From Pistricoccus aurantiacus (GTDB lineage: Bacteria; Pseudomonadota; Gammaproteobacteria; Pseudomonadales; Halomonadaceae), in contig NZ_CP042382.1 in assembly GCF_007954585.1 (NCBI RefSeq), forward strand, positions 372,001 through 436,000: a DNA stretch of 64,000 bases. Direction: 5' to 3'. The notes below the pieces were generated by a model. The model did not search any database. It was not told the DNA's origin and worked only from the letters and a program-made list of their open reading frames with translations. This document shows, piece by piece, positions 18,989 through 29,211 of the stretch. The translations under genes were made by a program, and so were the position numbers. Each line of letters starts with the position of its first letter. The stretch's first letter is position 1.

Positions 18989-20294
18989 TCATCACCCCTG
19001 CCGCCACGGCGGAGCCGATCACCCCTGCCACGTTGGGCCCCATGGCGTGCATCAGCAGGAAGTTGTGCGGGTTGTACTCCAGGCCGATCTTGTTGGAGAC
19101 CCGGGCCGCCATGGGCACCGCGGAAACCCCGGCGGAGCCGATCAGCGGGTTGACCGGGGTCTTGCTCAACACATTCATCAGCTTGGCCATCAATACGCCG
19201 CAGGCGGTACCGATGCCGAAGGCGACGATCCCCAGTCCCAGGATGCCCAGGGTTTCCAGCGCCAGGAAGCGATCCGCCACCAGCTTGGACCCCACGGAAA
19301 GCCCCAGGAAGATCGTGACGATATTGATCAAGGCGTTCTGGGAAGTATCCGAGAGCCGCTCCACCACGCCGCATTCCCGCATCAAGTTGCCGAAGCAGAA
19401 CATGCCCAGCAGCGGCGCCGCGTCCGGCAGGAACAGCACTACCAGAATCAGCAGCACCAGCGGGAAGCAGATCTTCTCCAGCCGCGGCACCGGCCGTAGC
19501 TGGGTCATCACGATCTGGCGCTCCTTGGCGGTGGTCAGGGCGCGCATGATCGGCGGCTGAATTAGCGGCACCAGGGCCATGTAGGAATAGGAAGCCACGG
19601 CGATGGCCCCCAGCAGTTCCGGCGCCAGCAGGCTCGAGACGTAGATCGAGGTCGGCCCGTCCGCCCCGCCGATGATACCGATGGCGGCGGCCTGCTTGAG
19701 AGAGAAGTCCATCCAGCCCAAGGAAGAGAAGCCCACCGCGCCGAGCAGGGTGGCAAAAATACCGAACTGGGCCGCCGCCCCCAGGAAGAGGGTACGCGGG
19801 TTGGCCAGCAGCGGGCCGAAGTCGGTCATCGCACCGACGCCCATGAAGATCACCAGCGGCGCGATCCCCGTCGCGATGGACACCCGATAGAACTGATAGA
19901 GCACGCCGTGATTGAAGCCGGCCTCCATGGCCGCATTGTTGGCGGCGGTAATCAGCCCTGGAGACGCATCACCGTGCAGCGCCTGGGTGATCACCTGACG
20001 CCAGGCTTCCAGATCAGCCCCGGTGGGCAATCGCAAATCCAGCGCGGCCGCCAGTTGCTGCAGGACCTCGGGGCGGGCCAGATGGGCGGCCTGTTCCGCC
20101 GCGGAAAGCGCCAGCCCCGCCTCGGGAATGTTGGCGAGAATGCCGCCGAAACCAATCGGCACCAGCAGCAGCGGCTCGAACTTCTTGTGGATGGCCAGAT
20201 ACAGCAGCAGCAGGCCGACGAGGATCATCACCGCCTGCCCAAGCCCCATGTTGTAGAGCCCGGAGCCGTACCAGAGGGTCAGCAGTTTATCCAT
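18972..20294 (-). CDS. oadB: Na+-translocating oxaloacetate decarboxylase beta subunit
   Basis: OadB is the membrane subunit that decarboxylates carboxybiotin and pumps Na+ outward. The 440-residue protein has about nine membrane segments and the key intramembrane motif [23 protein letters not shown], which carries the conserved Asp and Gly residues of the Na+ path. The sequence [22 protein letters not shown] is present near the C-terminus (as [12 protein letters not shown]). It is last in the oadG-oadA-oadB unit, 10 bases after oadA. The complex uses the Na+ gradient, which fits a salt-adapted organism. Confidence 0.95.
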   Translation of the reverse strand: MDKLLTLWYGSGLYNMGLGQAVMILVGLLLLYLAIHKKFEPLLLVPIGFGGILANIPEAGLALSAAEQAAHLARPEVLQQLAAALDLRLPTGADLEAWRQVITQALHGDASPGLITAANNAAMEAGFNHGVLYQFYRVSIATGIAPLVIFMGVGAMTDFGPLLANPRTLFLGAAAQFGIFATLLGAVGFSSLGWMDFSLKQAAAIGIIGGADGPTSIYVSSLLAPELLGAIAVASYSYMALVPLIQPPIMRALTTAKERQIVMTQLRPVPRLEKICFPLVLLILVVLFLPDAAPLLGMFCFGNLMRECGVVERLSDTSQNALINIVTIFLGLSVGSKLVADRFLALETLGILGLGIVAFGIGTACGVLMAKLMNVLSKTPVNPLIGSAGVSAVPMAARVSNKIGLEYNPHNFLLMHAMGPNVAGVIGSAVAAGVMIKYLG

Positions 20295-20304
20295 GGAAGG
20301 TTCC

Positions 20305-22170
20305 TTAAAGCCGAATCAGCGGATCGCCGACGGCAACGCTGTCGCCTTCCTTGACCACGACCTCGGAGACGGTACCGGCGCTGGCGGAACGCACCTCGGT
20401 TTCCATCTTCATGGCCTCGAGAATGATCACCACATCGCCTTCCGCCACCTGATCGCCAGACCTGACGTTGACCTTGAAGATATTGCCCGCCAAGGGCGCA
20501 TCGATCGATTCACCGCTGGACGCCTGGGGGGAAGCGGCGGCGGGCGCCGCTTCCTGGGAGCCCTTATCCTGGGCCTTCACTTCGCCCAGCTCGCCGCCTT
20601 CCGCCACCTCGACCACATACTGCTTGCCGTTGACGGTGAGGGTATAGGTTTCCGGGCCCGAAGGCGCCTTCCTTGCCTGCGACTCCGCCTCGGCGGGCAA
20701 TTGTGCTTCCTGCCGGGTTTCGACCTGGGGCGCCGGCTCGAAGGCATCAGGGTTGTCGCGATTCTTCAGGAACTTGAGACCGATCTGCGGGAACAACGCA
20801 TAGGTCAGCACATCGTCGATTTCTCGCTCACCCTCTTCCAGGCGAATCCCCTCTTCCTTGGCCTTGACCTTGAGTTCCTCTTTCAAGCGATCCATCTCCG
20901 GCTCGAGAAGATTCGCGGGCCTTTCGGTAATCGGTTCGCCGCCCTCCAGCACTCGCTGCTGCAACTCTCGGTTGAACGGCGCCGGCGCGGCGCCGTATTC
21001 CCCCTTGAGCAGCGCCTGAACTTCCTTGGAAATCGACTTGTAGCGCTCTCCCATCATCACGTTCATTACCGCTTGAGTGCCGACGATCTGAGAGGTCGGG
21101 GTGACCAGCGGAATGAAGCCAAGATCCTCCCGCACCTTGGGAATCTCGGTCAGCACATCGTCGAGCTTGTCTCCGGCGCCCTGCTCCTTGAGCTGGCCTT
21201 CCATGTTGGTGAGCATGCCGCCGGGTACCTGGGCGACCAGGATGCGCGAATCGATGCCCTTCAGCGAGCCTTCGAAGGCCGCGTACTTCTTGCGTACCTC
21301 CCGGAAGTAGGCGGCGATGTCCTCGAGCAGTTCCAGATCCAGCCCGGTATCCCGATCCGTCCCCCGCAGGATCGCCACCACGGATTCCGTGGGGCTGTGG
21401 CCGTAGGTCATGGACATGGAAGAAATCGACGTATCCACATTGTCGATGCCCGCCTCCACCGCCTTGAGAATCGTAGCGGTGGACATGCCGGTGGTGGCAT
21501 GACACTGCATGTGAATGGGAATATTCAGGCTGGCCTTGAGCTTGGTGACCAGCTCAAAGGCGGTATAAGGTGTCAGCAGTCCCGCCATGTCCTTGATGGC
21601 CAGGGAATCCGCGCCCATGTCGGCGATGGACTTGGCCAGGGACACCCAACTGTCGACGGTATGCACCGGGCTCACGGTATAGGAGATCGTGCCCTGGGCG
21701 TGACCCTGGTTGGCGCGCACCGCCTGGATCGGCCGCTCCAGGTTGCGCGGATCGTTCATGGCGTCGAAGACCCTGAAAACGTCCACCCCGTTGGTCCTGG
21801 CGCGCTCGACGAATCGGTCCACCACGTCATCCGCGTAGTGGCGATAGCCCAGCAGATTCTGCGCTCGCAGCAGCATCTGCTGCGGCGTATTGGGCATGGC
21901 CTCCTTCAGAGCGCGGATGCGCGCCCAGGGATCCTCGCCGAGATAGCGAATGCAGGCGTCGAAGGTCGCCCCGCCCCAGGACTCCAGGGACCAGAATCCT
22001 ACTCGATCGAGCTTGTCGGCGATGGGCAGCATGTCTTCCAGGCGCAGGCGCGTCGCGAACAGCGACTGGTGCGCATCTCGCAGCACCACGTCGGTAATGC
22101 CCAAAGGGCGTTTGGTCTCGCTCTTCTCGGATACAAGGACCTGATCTTTCTTTTTGCGAAACAGGGACAT
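20305..22170 (-). CDS. oadA: Oxaloacetate decarboxylase alpha subunit (carboxyltransferase and biotin carrier)
   Basis: OadA transfers the carboxyl group of oxaloacetate to biotin. The 621-residue protein from [10 protein letters not shown] has the carboxyltransferase barrel beginning [20 protein letters not shown], with the metal ligand motif HMQCHATTG. An alanine/proline linker comes next, and then a biotinyl domain with the acceptor lysine in [13 protein letters not shown]. The start at 22170 follows AAGGAC. A longer reading to 22296 overlaps oadG and is not family-like. The position directly between oadG and oadB confirms the complex. Pyruvate carboxylase subunit B shares the fold but lacks these partners. 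Confidence 0.95.
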   Translation of the reverse strand: MSLFRKKKDQVLVSEKSETKRPLGITDVVLRDAHQSLFATRLRLEDMLPIADKLDRVGFWSLESWGGATFDACIRYLGEDPWARIRALKEAMPNTPQQMLLRAQNLLGYRHYADDVVDRFVERARTNGVDVFRVFDAMNDPRNLERPIQAVRANQGHAQGTISYTVSPVHTVDSWVSLAKSIADMGADSLAIKDMAGLLTPYTAFELVTKLKASLNIPIHMQCHATTGMSTATILKAVEAGIDNVDTSISSMSMTYGHSPTESVVAILRGTDRDTGLDLELLEDIAAYFREVRKKYAAFEGSLKGIDSRILVAQVPGGMLTNMEGQLKEQGAGDKLDDVLTEIPKVREDLGFIPLVTPTSQIVGTQAVMNVMMGERYKSISKEVQALLKGEYGAAPAPFNRELQQRVLEGGEPITERPANLLEPEMDRLKEELKVKAKEEGIRLEEGEREIDDVLTYALFPQIGLKFLKNRDNPDAFEPAPQVETRQEAQLPAEAESQARKAPSGPETYTLTVNGKQYVVEVAEGGELGEVKAQDKGSQEAAPAAASPQASSGESIDAPLAGNIFKVNVRSGDQVAEGDVVIILEAMKMETEVRSASAGTVSEVVVKEGDSVAVGDPLIRL

Positions 22171-22216
22171 GACGATTTGTCCTTTTGTTCTAAACGGGGA
22201 AAAAGTAACGAGACCG

Positions 22217-22477
22217 TCAGGACGACGAGACGTCTGAACCACGCCGACGATACCGATGAATGGCCACGCCGATGGCGGCCAGTACCGCATCGTCATCCTC
22301 GGCCTTACCCTTCTGGCCGGTACTCGGCCCAGGCTTGGCGGGCACCGGCACCAGACGCTTCACGACCCGGGACATGAGACTTGTAGCGACCACCAGAATC
22401 GTCAGAAAGATGAAGACGAAGCCCATGCCGAAGGCCATCAGCATCAGACCTTCCTGTAACAGTGATGAATTCTGCAT
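22217..22477 (-). CDS. oadG: Oxaloacetate decarboxylase gamma subunit
   Basis: OadG is the small membrane subunit that assembles OadA with OadB. The 86-residue protein [20 protein letters not shown] has one N-terminal membrane helix ([23 protein letters not shown]) and a short cytoplasmic tail with the histidine and arginine pattern seen at OadG C-termini ([13 protein letters not shown]). The start at 22477 has a strong GGAGGAAAGGGG ribosome site, so the longer reading to 22510 is rejected. It is the first gene of the oad unit and is divergent from dusC. Confidence 0.9.
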   Translation of the reverse strand: MQNSSLLQEGLMLMAFGMGFVFIFLTILVVATSLMSRVVKRLVPVPAKPGPSTGQKGKAEDDDAVLAAIGVAIHRYRRRGSDVSSS

Positions 22478-22578
22478 AACCCCTTTCCTCCTCCCTCGGC
22501 GACGGTACAATTCGCACTCGTTTTTCTTGACAGATCCCAGGCACGGGTCGTCACCGCAACGGAGTCAGCCGAATCGGT

Positions 22579-23601
22579 ATGGCCGAAAAAACCGTCAACA
22601 CGCTACTACACCCCGGTCGCATCGGCCTAGCCCCCATGGAGGGGGTCATCGATGCCCATACCCGCACCCTGCTGACGGATACGCCGGGCTTCGACTGGAC
22701 GGTCACCGAGTTCGTGAGAGTCACCGATACCCGCCTGCCCGCCCGGGTCTTTCGCAGGCATTGCCCGGAACTCGGTGCCGCGAGCGTCACCCCCAGCGGT
22801 ATTCCCGTCCACCTACAGCTACTCGGTTCCGATCCGAAAACCCTGGCGGCCAACGCACGTCAGGCCTGCGAGCTGGGCGCCATCGGCCTCGATCTGAATT
22901 TTGGCTGCCCCGCCAAGACCGTCAATCGTCATGACGGGGGCGCTTCACTGCTGCGTGACCCCAGGCGAGTCGAGGCGGCGGTCGCCGCCGTCGCCGGCGC
23001 CGTCTCCCATGCCATCCCGGTGACCGCCAAGATACGCCTGGGCTTTGCTCACCGTCGTCAGGCGCTGGACTGCGCCAAGGCCGCTCAGAACGGCGGCGCC
23101 CAGGCTCTGGTCGTGCACGCCCGAACCCGAAACGAAGGGTATCGCCCGCCGGCCCACTGGGAGTGGATCGGCCGCATCCGCCGACACCTGACCATTCCGG
23201 TCATCGCCAACGGCGATATCTGGACCCTGGAAAATTACTGGAAGGCGCGCAGCCTTTCCGGTTGCAAGGACGTCATGCTGGGGCGCGGTGCCCTGGCGGA
23301 CCCTTGGCTTGCCCGACGCATTCGCGGCTGGCAGCAGGCCGAGACTCTCCTTGGCCCTACCCCCTGGACTGTTCGGGCGGACATCCTGCAACGCTATGCT
23401 GCGGCGCAACGTAACATACTTCCGCCCCGGGTCGTAGTTTCCTTGCTGAAACAATGGTTGAACCTGATGCGCGCCCGGGACACCGAGGCCGCCAAACGCT
23501 TTCAGGCGCTGCGTCGCTGTGTCGATCTCGACGATTTTCTCGAAGGCCTGACGATGCCCTGCCGGTCGGCGGTCGAAGCACCGGCTCACGAGAACGCCTG
23601 A
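22579..23601 (+). CDS. dusC: tRNA-dihydrouridine(16) synthase DusC
   Basis: DusC uses FMN and NADPH to reduce U16 of tRNAs. The 340-residue protein has the flavin-barrel opening IGLAPMEGVIDAHTRTLLTD, the catalytic cysteine motif LDLNFGCPAKTVNRHDGGASLL (about residue 110), and VVHARTRNEGYRPPAHWEWI. The phosphate-binding IPVIANGDIWTLENY and VMLGRGALADPWLARRI segments follow. The MEGVIDAHTR block and RTRNEGYRPPAHWE are DusC-like rather than DusA or DusB. It is a single gene whose 3' end overlaps pxpC (convergent) by 16 bases. Confidence 0.93.
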   Translation: MAEKTVNTLLHPGRIGLAPMEGVIDAHTRTLLTDTPGFDWTVTEFVRVTDTRLPARVFRRHCPELGAASVTPSGIPVHLQLLGSDPKTLAANARQACELGAIGLDLNFGCPAKTVNRHDGGASLLRDPRRVEAAVAAVAGAVSHAIPVTAKIRLGFAHRRQALDCAKAAQNGGAQALVVHARTRNEGYRPPAHWEWIGRIRRHLTIPVIANGDIWTLENYWKARSLSGCKDVMLGRGALADPWLARRIRGWQQAETLLGPTPWTVRADILQRYAAAQRNILPPRVVVSLLKQWLNLMRARDTEAAKRFQALRRCVDLDDFLEGLTMPCRSAVEAPAHENA

Positions 23602-24530
23602 CGAAAAAGGCGATAGGCTTCCTGCGCCTGCGTCAATGCCGTGGCAGCGAAATAGACTTTTTCACCGGGCTGGCACTGGGCGAGTCGCGCGCAGGCGAGC
23701 GGCGTCAGAGTGCCCAGACGCGGATAGCCGCCGATGGTCTGGCGGTCGTTGAGCAGCACGATGGGCTGGCCGTCCGGCGGTACCTGGACCGCTCCCAAAG
23801 CAATTCCCTCGGAAATCATCCGCTGATGTCGACACCGCAACGCCGGCCCGGTCAGTCTGACGCCCATGCGATCCGCTCGCGTGTCCACCTGCCAGGCATG
23901 ATTGAATGCTCTAAACAGGCTGCCACCGGTGAAATCCGCGATCTGCGCGCCGGGGATCAGCGGAAGGATCGCCGGCTGGCGATAATCGAGACGCTGATCC
24001 ACGGGCACGGCTCGTGTTTTCTCGGCTCTGGACTGCTCCGTCAGGGAAAACGTCAACCGTTCGTTCTCTGCCAGGGCCCGCCCCTGGCCATCATGGCCTC
24101 CTAGACCCTCTCGGACGACGCAGGAAAGACTCCCCAGCACCGGCTCGCCCTGAAAGCCGCCGGGCACCGCGAGGTAGGCCCGCACGCCGCTTGTCGGAGA
24201 ACCGAAGACTAGCTGCTCACCCTTGGACAAGGTAAACGCCTGCCAGGGTGTCAGCGGCCTGTCGTCGACTCGAGCCTGCAGATCTGCGCCGCCCAGGGCC
24301 AGTCGGGTATCCTGCTCCGCGACTAACGTAAGTCCGCCTAGAACAACCTCCAGCGCCGCCGCATCCCAACGATTGCCGATTAAATGATTAGTCCAGGCAA
24401 AGGCGTGCAGATCCGCCGCGCCGCCCTGGGTCATCCCCAGGCGTCGGCTCCCGAAGCGCCCTACGTCTTGTAGCGTGGCTAGCGGGCCGGCTTTTTCCAC
24501 CCGCAGGGCACCCAGCGTCGCCGAGCTCAT
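23586..24530 (-). CDS. pxpC: 5-oxoprolinase subunit PxpC
   Basis: PxpC, with PxpB and PxpA, hydrolyses 5-oxoproline to glutamate using ATP. The 314-residue protein has the biotin-dependent carboxyltransferase-like (KipA/AHS2) fold. It has the opening VEKAGPLATLQDVGRFGSRRLGMTQGGAADLHAFAWTNHLIGN and the later RADRMGVRLTGPALRC and PIVLLNDRQTIGGYPRLGTL segments. The start overlaps the pxpB end by ATGA. PxpC-like domains also occur in urea amidolyase, but here the A-B-C set is complete. Confidence 0.93.
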   Translation of the reverse strand: MSSATLGALRVEKAGPLATLQDVGRFGSRRLGMTQGGAADLHAFAWTNHLIGNRWDAAALEVVLGGLTLVAEQDTRLALGGADLQARVDDRPLTPWQAFTLSKGEQLVFGSPTSGVRAYLAVPGGFQGEPVLGSLSCVVREGLGGHDGQGRALAENERLTFSLTEQSRAEKTRAVPVDQRLDYRQPAILPLIPGAQIADFTGGSLFRAFNHAWQVDTRADRMGVRLTGPALRCRHQRMISEGIALGAVQVPPDGQPIVLLNDRQTIGGYPRLGTLTPLACARLAQCQPGEKVYFAATALTQAQEAYRLFRQAFS

Positions 24531-25249
24531 GACTGACTTTCCTCGCCTGACGAGACGGGTGTGGTATCGCCGCCCAGGCGCTCGAACTCTTGCCGATCGA
24601 TGGCCTTGAAACGCACGCGATCGCCTACCCGCAGCAGGCTGAAACCCTCGCGATTTCTGTCGAACAGTACCGCCGGCGTACGGCCGATCAGGTTCCAGCC
24701 CCCCGGGGAAACTCGGGGGTAGGCGGAGGTCTGGCGCCCTGCCACCGCCACGCTGCCGGCGGGCACTCGCTGCCGCGGCGTCTTCAGCCGCGGCAGTTCC
24801 AGGCGCTTATCCAGGGAGCCCATGAAAACAAAACCCGGCGCGAAGCCCAGGGCGAAAACGCAATACTCGTGTTCACCGTGAGTTTGAATCACTGCGGCAC
24901 GATCCAGCCCACTGGCGCGCTCGAGTCGCGAGAGTTCCGGCCCCACGCTGTCGTCGTACCACACCGGCAGCTCCTTGACCTCACTATCGATCGCGTCATT
25001 ATCCGGCTGAAGATTCGCCAGAATATCCGTCAATAAAAATCGTGCGTTTCCTGCATCCAATCGCAAGGGATCGTAATGCACCAGTAGCGTGGTATAGGAC
25101 GGCACCAGATCGATCAGGGCCTCGCCGAAGGCCTGCTCGCAGCGCCGGCTCAGCGCGGTCAGCCAAGGCATATTGGCCTCGTCGATGGCATCGAAGAGCC
25201 GTACCAGCCAGGCGTCGACCCCGGCATTTTCCAATCGGGGCAAGCTCAC
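24527..25249 (-). CDS. pxpB: 5-oxoprolinase subunit PxpB
   Basis: PxpB is the AHS1/KipI-type partner of PxpC. The 240-residue protein contains the cyclophilin-like motifs [16 protein letters not shown], the metal-proximal [48 protein letters not shown], and [19 protein letters not shown], all hallmarks of the family. Both ends overlap neighbours by four bases (pxpA upstream, pxpC downstream), so the three subunits are translated from one message. It could be called kipI in an older scheme. Confidence 0.94.
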   Translation of the reverse strand: MSLPRLENAGVDAWLVRLFDAIDEANMPWLTALSRRCEQAFGEALIDLVPSYTTLLVHYDPLRLDAGNARFLLTDILANLQPDNDAIDSEVKELPVWYDDSVGPELSRLERASGLDRAAVIQTHGEHEYCVFALGFAPGFVFMGSLDKRLELPRLKTPRQRVPAGSVAVAGRQTSAYPRVSPGGWNLIGRTPAVLFDRNREGFSLLRVGDRVRFKAIDRQEFERLGGDTTPVSSGEESQS

Positions 25250-26001
25250 GAGCCCGCCTCGAGAGCGTCAAGCGCTTGGCGGATGGCTTCGATTGCCGCG
25301 ATGGACTCGGGATTGTCGCCGTGCACGCACAGGGTATCCGCCTTGAGCACCAGCTCGCTTCCATCGCTGGCGACAAGCGGCTGGCCAAGCGCGATGCGCC
25401 GCGCCTGATCGACGATCATCTCTGCCCCCTGATGCACGGCGCCGGCTTCACGGCGGTTGACCAGCCGTCCATCGGCGTCGTAGGCACGATCGGCGAAGGC
25501 CTCGAACCAGAGGGTCACCCTCTGAGCGGCGGCCAGTTCTTGCGCCGGCCCCGGGTCTCGTGTCGCCATGACCATCAGCGGCAGATCGGCATCAAAAGCG
25601 ACTACCGCACGCATCACCGCCTCGAGTCGGTCATGATCAATCATCATGTCGTTGTATAGCGCTCCATGCGGCTTGACGTAACCCAATCGCGCGCCTTCCG
25701 CCCGGCACATCGCCGCCAAGGCGCCGATCTGATAAAGCACCAGATTCTCGATTTCCTCGCCGGAACAGGCCATGGAACGCCGCCCGAACCCGACCAGGTC
25801 CGGATAGCTAGGATGGGCACCAACGACGACGCCATGGATGGCCGCCAAGCGAACGGTAGCGCGCATGGTATCTTGATCCGACGCATGAAAGCCGCAGGCA
25901 ACGTTGGCGAGATCCACATAAGGCATGACCTTATCGTCGAGCCCCATTTTCCAAGGCCCGAAGCTCTCGCCCATGTCCGCGTTGAGTCTCAATCGAGCCA
26001 T
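25246..26001 (-). CDS. pxpA: 5-oxoprolinase subunit PxpA (LamB/YcsF family)
   Basis: PxpA is the LamB/YcsF component of the PxpABC 5-oxoprolinase. The 251-residue protein starts [17 protein letters not shown]. It has [50 protein letters not shown], and the C-terminal [13 protein letters not shown] motif. The start at 26001 follows an AGGAGG site. It is the first gene of the pxpA-pxpB-pxpC unit and is divergent from a TRAP transporter. The 210-base shared intergenic region must hold both promoters. Confidence 0.95.
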   Translation of the reverse strand: MARLRLNADMGESFGPWKMGLDDKVMPYVDLANVACGFHASDQDTMRATVRLAAIHGVVVGAHPSYPDLVGFGRRSMACSGEEIENLVLYQIGALAAMCRAEGARLGYVKPHGALYNDMMIDHDRLEAVMRAVVAFDADLPLMVMATRDPGPAQELAAAQRVTLWFEAFADRAYDADGRLVNRREAGAVHQGAEMIVDQARRIALGQPLVASDGSELVLKADTLCVHGDNPESIAAIEAIRQALDALEAGS

Positions 26002-26211
26002 GGCGCCGCCTCCTGTGTTCAAGGGAAACCTTTTTGCCAACTTATCGATAAATCGTCTTGGATATTATCAAGCAGATATGACTACCGTTGACGATCGATT
26101 ATGCCGCTGTCTAAGTTTGCTCCCATTGTTGTCACCTAATCTATACTCGATTAAACCATGTACGCGAAGCCGGCAATGATCGCGAAACACCTTAACAACA
26201 GGGGAACGTCC

Positions 26212-27204
26212 ATGTCAGCCAATAGACTCATTGCTCTAGCTCTGACTGCCGCAGGGCTGGCGACCGCTTTGAACGCTACAGCCAAGGCCGCTACCGAGTG
26301 GGACATGCCGACGCCATACGGTGATCGCACCTTTCATACCGTTAACATTCGCGAGTTCGCCGACGACGTGCGCGAGAAAACCGATGGTGAACTTGACATT
26401 ACCGTGCATGCCAACGGCTCGTTGATCGCCCATCCGGAAATCAAGAACTCCGTGCGTCGCGGCATCGTGCCCATCGGTGAGATGATCATGTCGCGCCTGG
26501 CCAACGAGAACGCCATCTTCGAGGTGGATTCCGTACCTTATCTCGCCTCGAGCTACGAGGAGGCTCGAACGCTGTGGAATGCTTCCAGGGACGTCATCGC
26601 CGAGGAGCTCGCCAAGCAGCGGCTGCGCCTGCTGTTCACCGTTCCCTGGCCGCCTCAGGGTATCTATACCCAAGAAAAAGTCGAAGCCCTCGACGACTTG
26701 GAAAACCTCAAGATGCGCGCCTACAACAAGTCCAGCGAGCGGCTGGCGCAGCTTGCCGGCGCTGTGCCCACCCAGATCGAAGTACCGGACATCCCTACGG
26801 CTTTCAGCACCGGGCGCGTGGATGCCATGGTCACCTCTCCGGCCACCGGCGCCGACACCAAGGCCTGGGACTATCTGGATAATTTCAATCATGCCCAGCT
26901 GTGGCTGCCCAAGAATATGGTCATCGTCAGCGAACGCGCCTTTGGCCGCCTGGACGACGAAACACAGCAGGCCGTACTGGATGCAGCAAAAGAAGCGCAA
27001 GAACGAGGCTGGAAAATGAGCCGCCAGGAAACCGAGGAGGCGCTACAGGAACTGCGCGACAACGGCATTACCGTCAGCGAGCCCAGCGAGCAATTGGCCG
27101 CCTCCCTCGATGAGATCGGCAGCACCATGACCGACGAATGGCTGGAGCGCGCTGGCGACCAAGGCGAACGCATTCTCGAGCGGTATCGCGAGTTGCAACA
27201 GTGA
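26212..27204 (+). CDS. TRAP transporter substrate-binding protein (DctP type)
   Basis: This is the periplasmic binding protein of a tripartite ATP-independent transporter. The 330-residue protein from MSANRLIALALTAAGLATAL has a signal peptide cleaved near AKA-ATEWDM. A DctP fold follows: FHTVNIREFADDVREKTDGELDITVHANGSLIAHPEIKNSVRRGIVPIGE, YNKSSERLAQLAGAVPTQIEVPDIPTAFSTGRVDAMVTSPATG. The arginine that usually grips the substrate carboxylate is not certain by eye. It leads the P-Q-M gene set. The divergent pxpABC genes suggest 5-oxoproline or a related compound as substrate, which is inference only. Confidence 0.92.
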   Translation: MSANRLIALALTAAGLATALNATAKAATEWDMPTPYGDRTFHTVNIREFADDVREKTDGELDITVHANGSLIAHPEIKNSVRRGIVPIGEMIMSRLANENAIFEVDSVPYLASSYEEARTLWNASRDVIAEELAKQRLRLLFTVPWPPQGIYTQEKVEALDDLENLKMRAYNKSSERLAQLAGAVPTQIEVPDIPTAFSTGRVDAMVTSPATGADTKAWDYLDNFNHAQLWLPKNMVIVSERAFGRLDDETQQAVLDAAKEAQERGWKMSRQETEEALQELRDNGITVSEPSEQLAASLDEIGSTMTDEWLERAGDQGERILERYRELQQ

Positions 27205-27214
27205 GCCATGATCG

Positions 27215-27817
27215 ATGACCGGCACCGGAGACGCCCGGCAGGCAGGTATCCACTTTCGCCTCAGATCGCTCTATAACCTGGGCGGCTACGCGGCGGCGAT
27301 CTGCCTGGGCGTGATCTGCGCCATGATCGCCGTCCAGGTAGTCGGTCGTCTGCTCGACAGGCTTGCCGCGATGCTGAACATCCAAGCTCTCAATCTGACG
27401 ATCCCCGGACTCGCCGAAATTTCGGGTTTTCTTTTGGTCGGCGCGAGCTTTTTGGGACTGGCTTACACCTTCGTTCACGGCGGGCATATCCGCGTGACCC
27501 TGGTGATCGGACAACTGCCACCCCGGGTGCGCGTCTTCGTCGAGCTGTGGTGTCTGAGTATCGCTTTAGGTCTATGCGGGTATCTTGCTTGGTATACGGG
27601 CATATTGATGCTCGACAGCATCGAATTCGGCGAGGTGTCCTACGGCATGGTACCGGTACCGCTGTGGATTCCTCAGAGCGCCATGCTGATCGGGGTTCTG
27701 CTGCTGGCTTTAGCACTGCTCGAGGCCTGGATCTCCACCGCCCTGATCGCCGTCACCCGACCCGACGAGTTCCATATCGACGACGCCGGTGCCGAAGCGC
27801 AGCAACTCGAAGAGTAA
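27215..27817 (+). CDS. TRAP transporter small membrane subunit (DctQ type)
   Basis: This is the four-helix small permease subunit that pairs with DctM. The 200-residue protein has hydrophobic helices at about 22-45, 65-90, 105-125 and 150-180. It has the DctQ-like motif FLLVGASFLGLAYTFVHGGHIRVTLV between helices 2 and 3. It begins 10 bases after the binding-protein stop and ends 26 bases before the large subunit. The gene set order P-Q-M is the standard arrangement. The acidic C-terminal tail is cytoplasmic. Confidence 0.9.
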   Translation: MTGTGDARQAGIHFRLRSLYNLGGYAAAICLGVICAMIAVQVVGRLLDRLAAMLNIQALNLTIPGLAEISGFLLVGASFLGLAYTFVHGGHIRVTLVIGQLPPRVRVFVELWCLSIALGLCGYLAWYTGILMLDSIEFGEVSYGMVPVPLWIPQSAMLIGVLLLALALLEAWISTALIAVTRPDEFHIDDAGAEAQQLEE

Positions 27818-27843
27818 CGAGGAATGACGAAGGCAATCGTTTC

Positions 27844-29142
27844 ATGTTGACGCTTGTTCTGGTGTTGCTTGTCGCCTTGCTCATCCTGCTGGGCAGCGGT
27901 GTCTGGGTGGCGTTCTCGTTGATGGGGCTGGGCTGGATCGGCATCAGTCAGTTCACCTCGATTCCCGCCGGCGACATCATGGCCTCGGACATCTGGAGCG
28001 CCAGCTACAGCTGGGAACTGACCGCCCTGCCGATGTTCATCTGGATGGGGGAGCTCCTGTTTCGCTCGCGTCTCGCCGAGGACATGTTCTCCGGACTCGC
28101 GCCGTGGATGACGCGCATTCCCGGACGTTTGTTGCACACCAACGTGATCGGCTGCGGACTGTTCGCCGCGGTTTCCGGCTCTTCGGCGGCGACCTGCGCC
28201 ACCATGGGCAAGATGGCGATCCCCGAGCTGGCCCGCCGAGGCTACGACGAACGTCTGGTGCTCGGCACCCTGGCCGGATCCGCCACCCTGGGTCTACTGA
28301 TACCGCCGTCGATCATTCTGATCGTCTACGCCGTGGCCACGGATCAATCCATCGCGCGGCTGTTCATCGCCGGCATCCTGCCCGGCGTACTGCTGATCTC
28401 GCTGTTCGCCGGTTATCTGATGCTGTGGTCCTGGCGCTTTCCGGATCGTATTCCCGCCGCGGATGAACACACCTCACTGGGCGAAAAGTTTCGCCGCTCA
28501 CGTCGCCTGATTCCGCTGCTGGGATTGATCGTCGGTGTGATCGGCTCGATCTACGCCGGGCTTGCCTCACCCACCGAGGCCGCCGCCGTGGGTGTGGTGC
28601 TGTCGCTGCTGCTGGCGCGCTGGCAAGGCGTCATGCAATGGAGCACCTTCGTCGAGGCGACCATGGGGGCGGTGCGCACTTCTACCATGATCGCTTTCAT
28701 TCTCGCCGGGGCATCGTTTCTGACTGCTGCCATGGGCTTCACAGGGCTGCCCAGCGACCTGGCCACCTGGATCGCCTCCTTGAACCTCTCGCCCTATATG
28801 CTGCTGATGGCACTGACCGTGTTCTTCATTCTGCTGGGCTGTTTCCTGGACGGCATCTCCGTGGTGGTACTGACCACTTCGATCCTGCTGCCCATGGTCG
28901 AGGCCGCCGGCATCGATCTGATCTGGTTCGGCATCTATCTGGTGATCGTGGTGGAAATGTCTCAGATCACTCCGCCGGTGGGCTTCAACCTCTTCGTACT
29001 ACAGGGCCTGACCGGAAAGAACATCCTGCGCATCGCCCAGGCCGCCCTGCCGTTTTTCTTCCTCATGGGACTGGGGGTCGTTCTCATCACGCTGTTTCCG
29101 CAGATCGCGACCTATCTGCCAGAAGCCATGGGAAATCGCTGA
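27844..29142 (+). CDS. TRAP transporter large permease subunit (DctM type)
   Basis: DctM is the 12-helix, sodium-coupled large subunit. The 432-residue protein from MLTLVLVLLVALLILLGSGVW has the expected repeats and motifs: FAAVSGSSAATCATMGKMAIPEL, GTLAGSATLGLLIPPSIILIVYAV, and SQITPPVGFNLFVLQGLTG. The second P-x-x-x-P motif with conserved Gly-Ser-Ser is intact. The start at 27844 replaces a longer reading from 27547 that overlaps the small subunit. Together with the neighbouring subunits it completes one transporter. Confidence 0.94.
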   Translation: MLTLVLVLLVALLILLGSGVWVAFSLMGLGWIGISQFTSIPAGDIMASDIWSASYSWELTALPMFIWMGELLFRSRLAEDMFSGLAPWMTRIPGRLLHTNVIGCGLFAAVSGSSAATCATMGKMAIPELARRGYDERLVLGTLAGSATLGLLIPPSIILIVYAVATDQSIARLFIAGILPGVLLISLFAGYLMLWSWRFPDRIPAADEHTSLGEKFRRSRRLIPLLGLIVGVIGSIYAGLASPTEAAAVGVVLSLLLARWQGVMQWSTFVEATMGAVRTSTMIAFILAGASFLTAAMGFTGLPSDLATWIASLNLSPYMLLMALTVFFILLGCFLDGISVVVLTTSILLPMVEAAGIDLIWFGIYLVIVVEMSQITPPVGFNLFVLQGLTGKNILRIAQAALPFFFLMGLGVVLITLFPQIATYLPEAMGNR

Positions 29143-29211
29143 TGGAGATCATCTGTATTAGCCTGCTCAGGTCGCGGCTTCGCTAAAAATGTCTCGTCAT
29201 GGCCAATGCTT

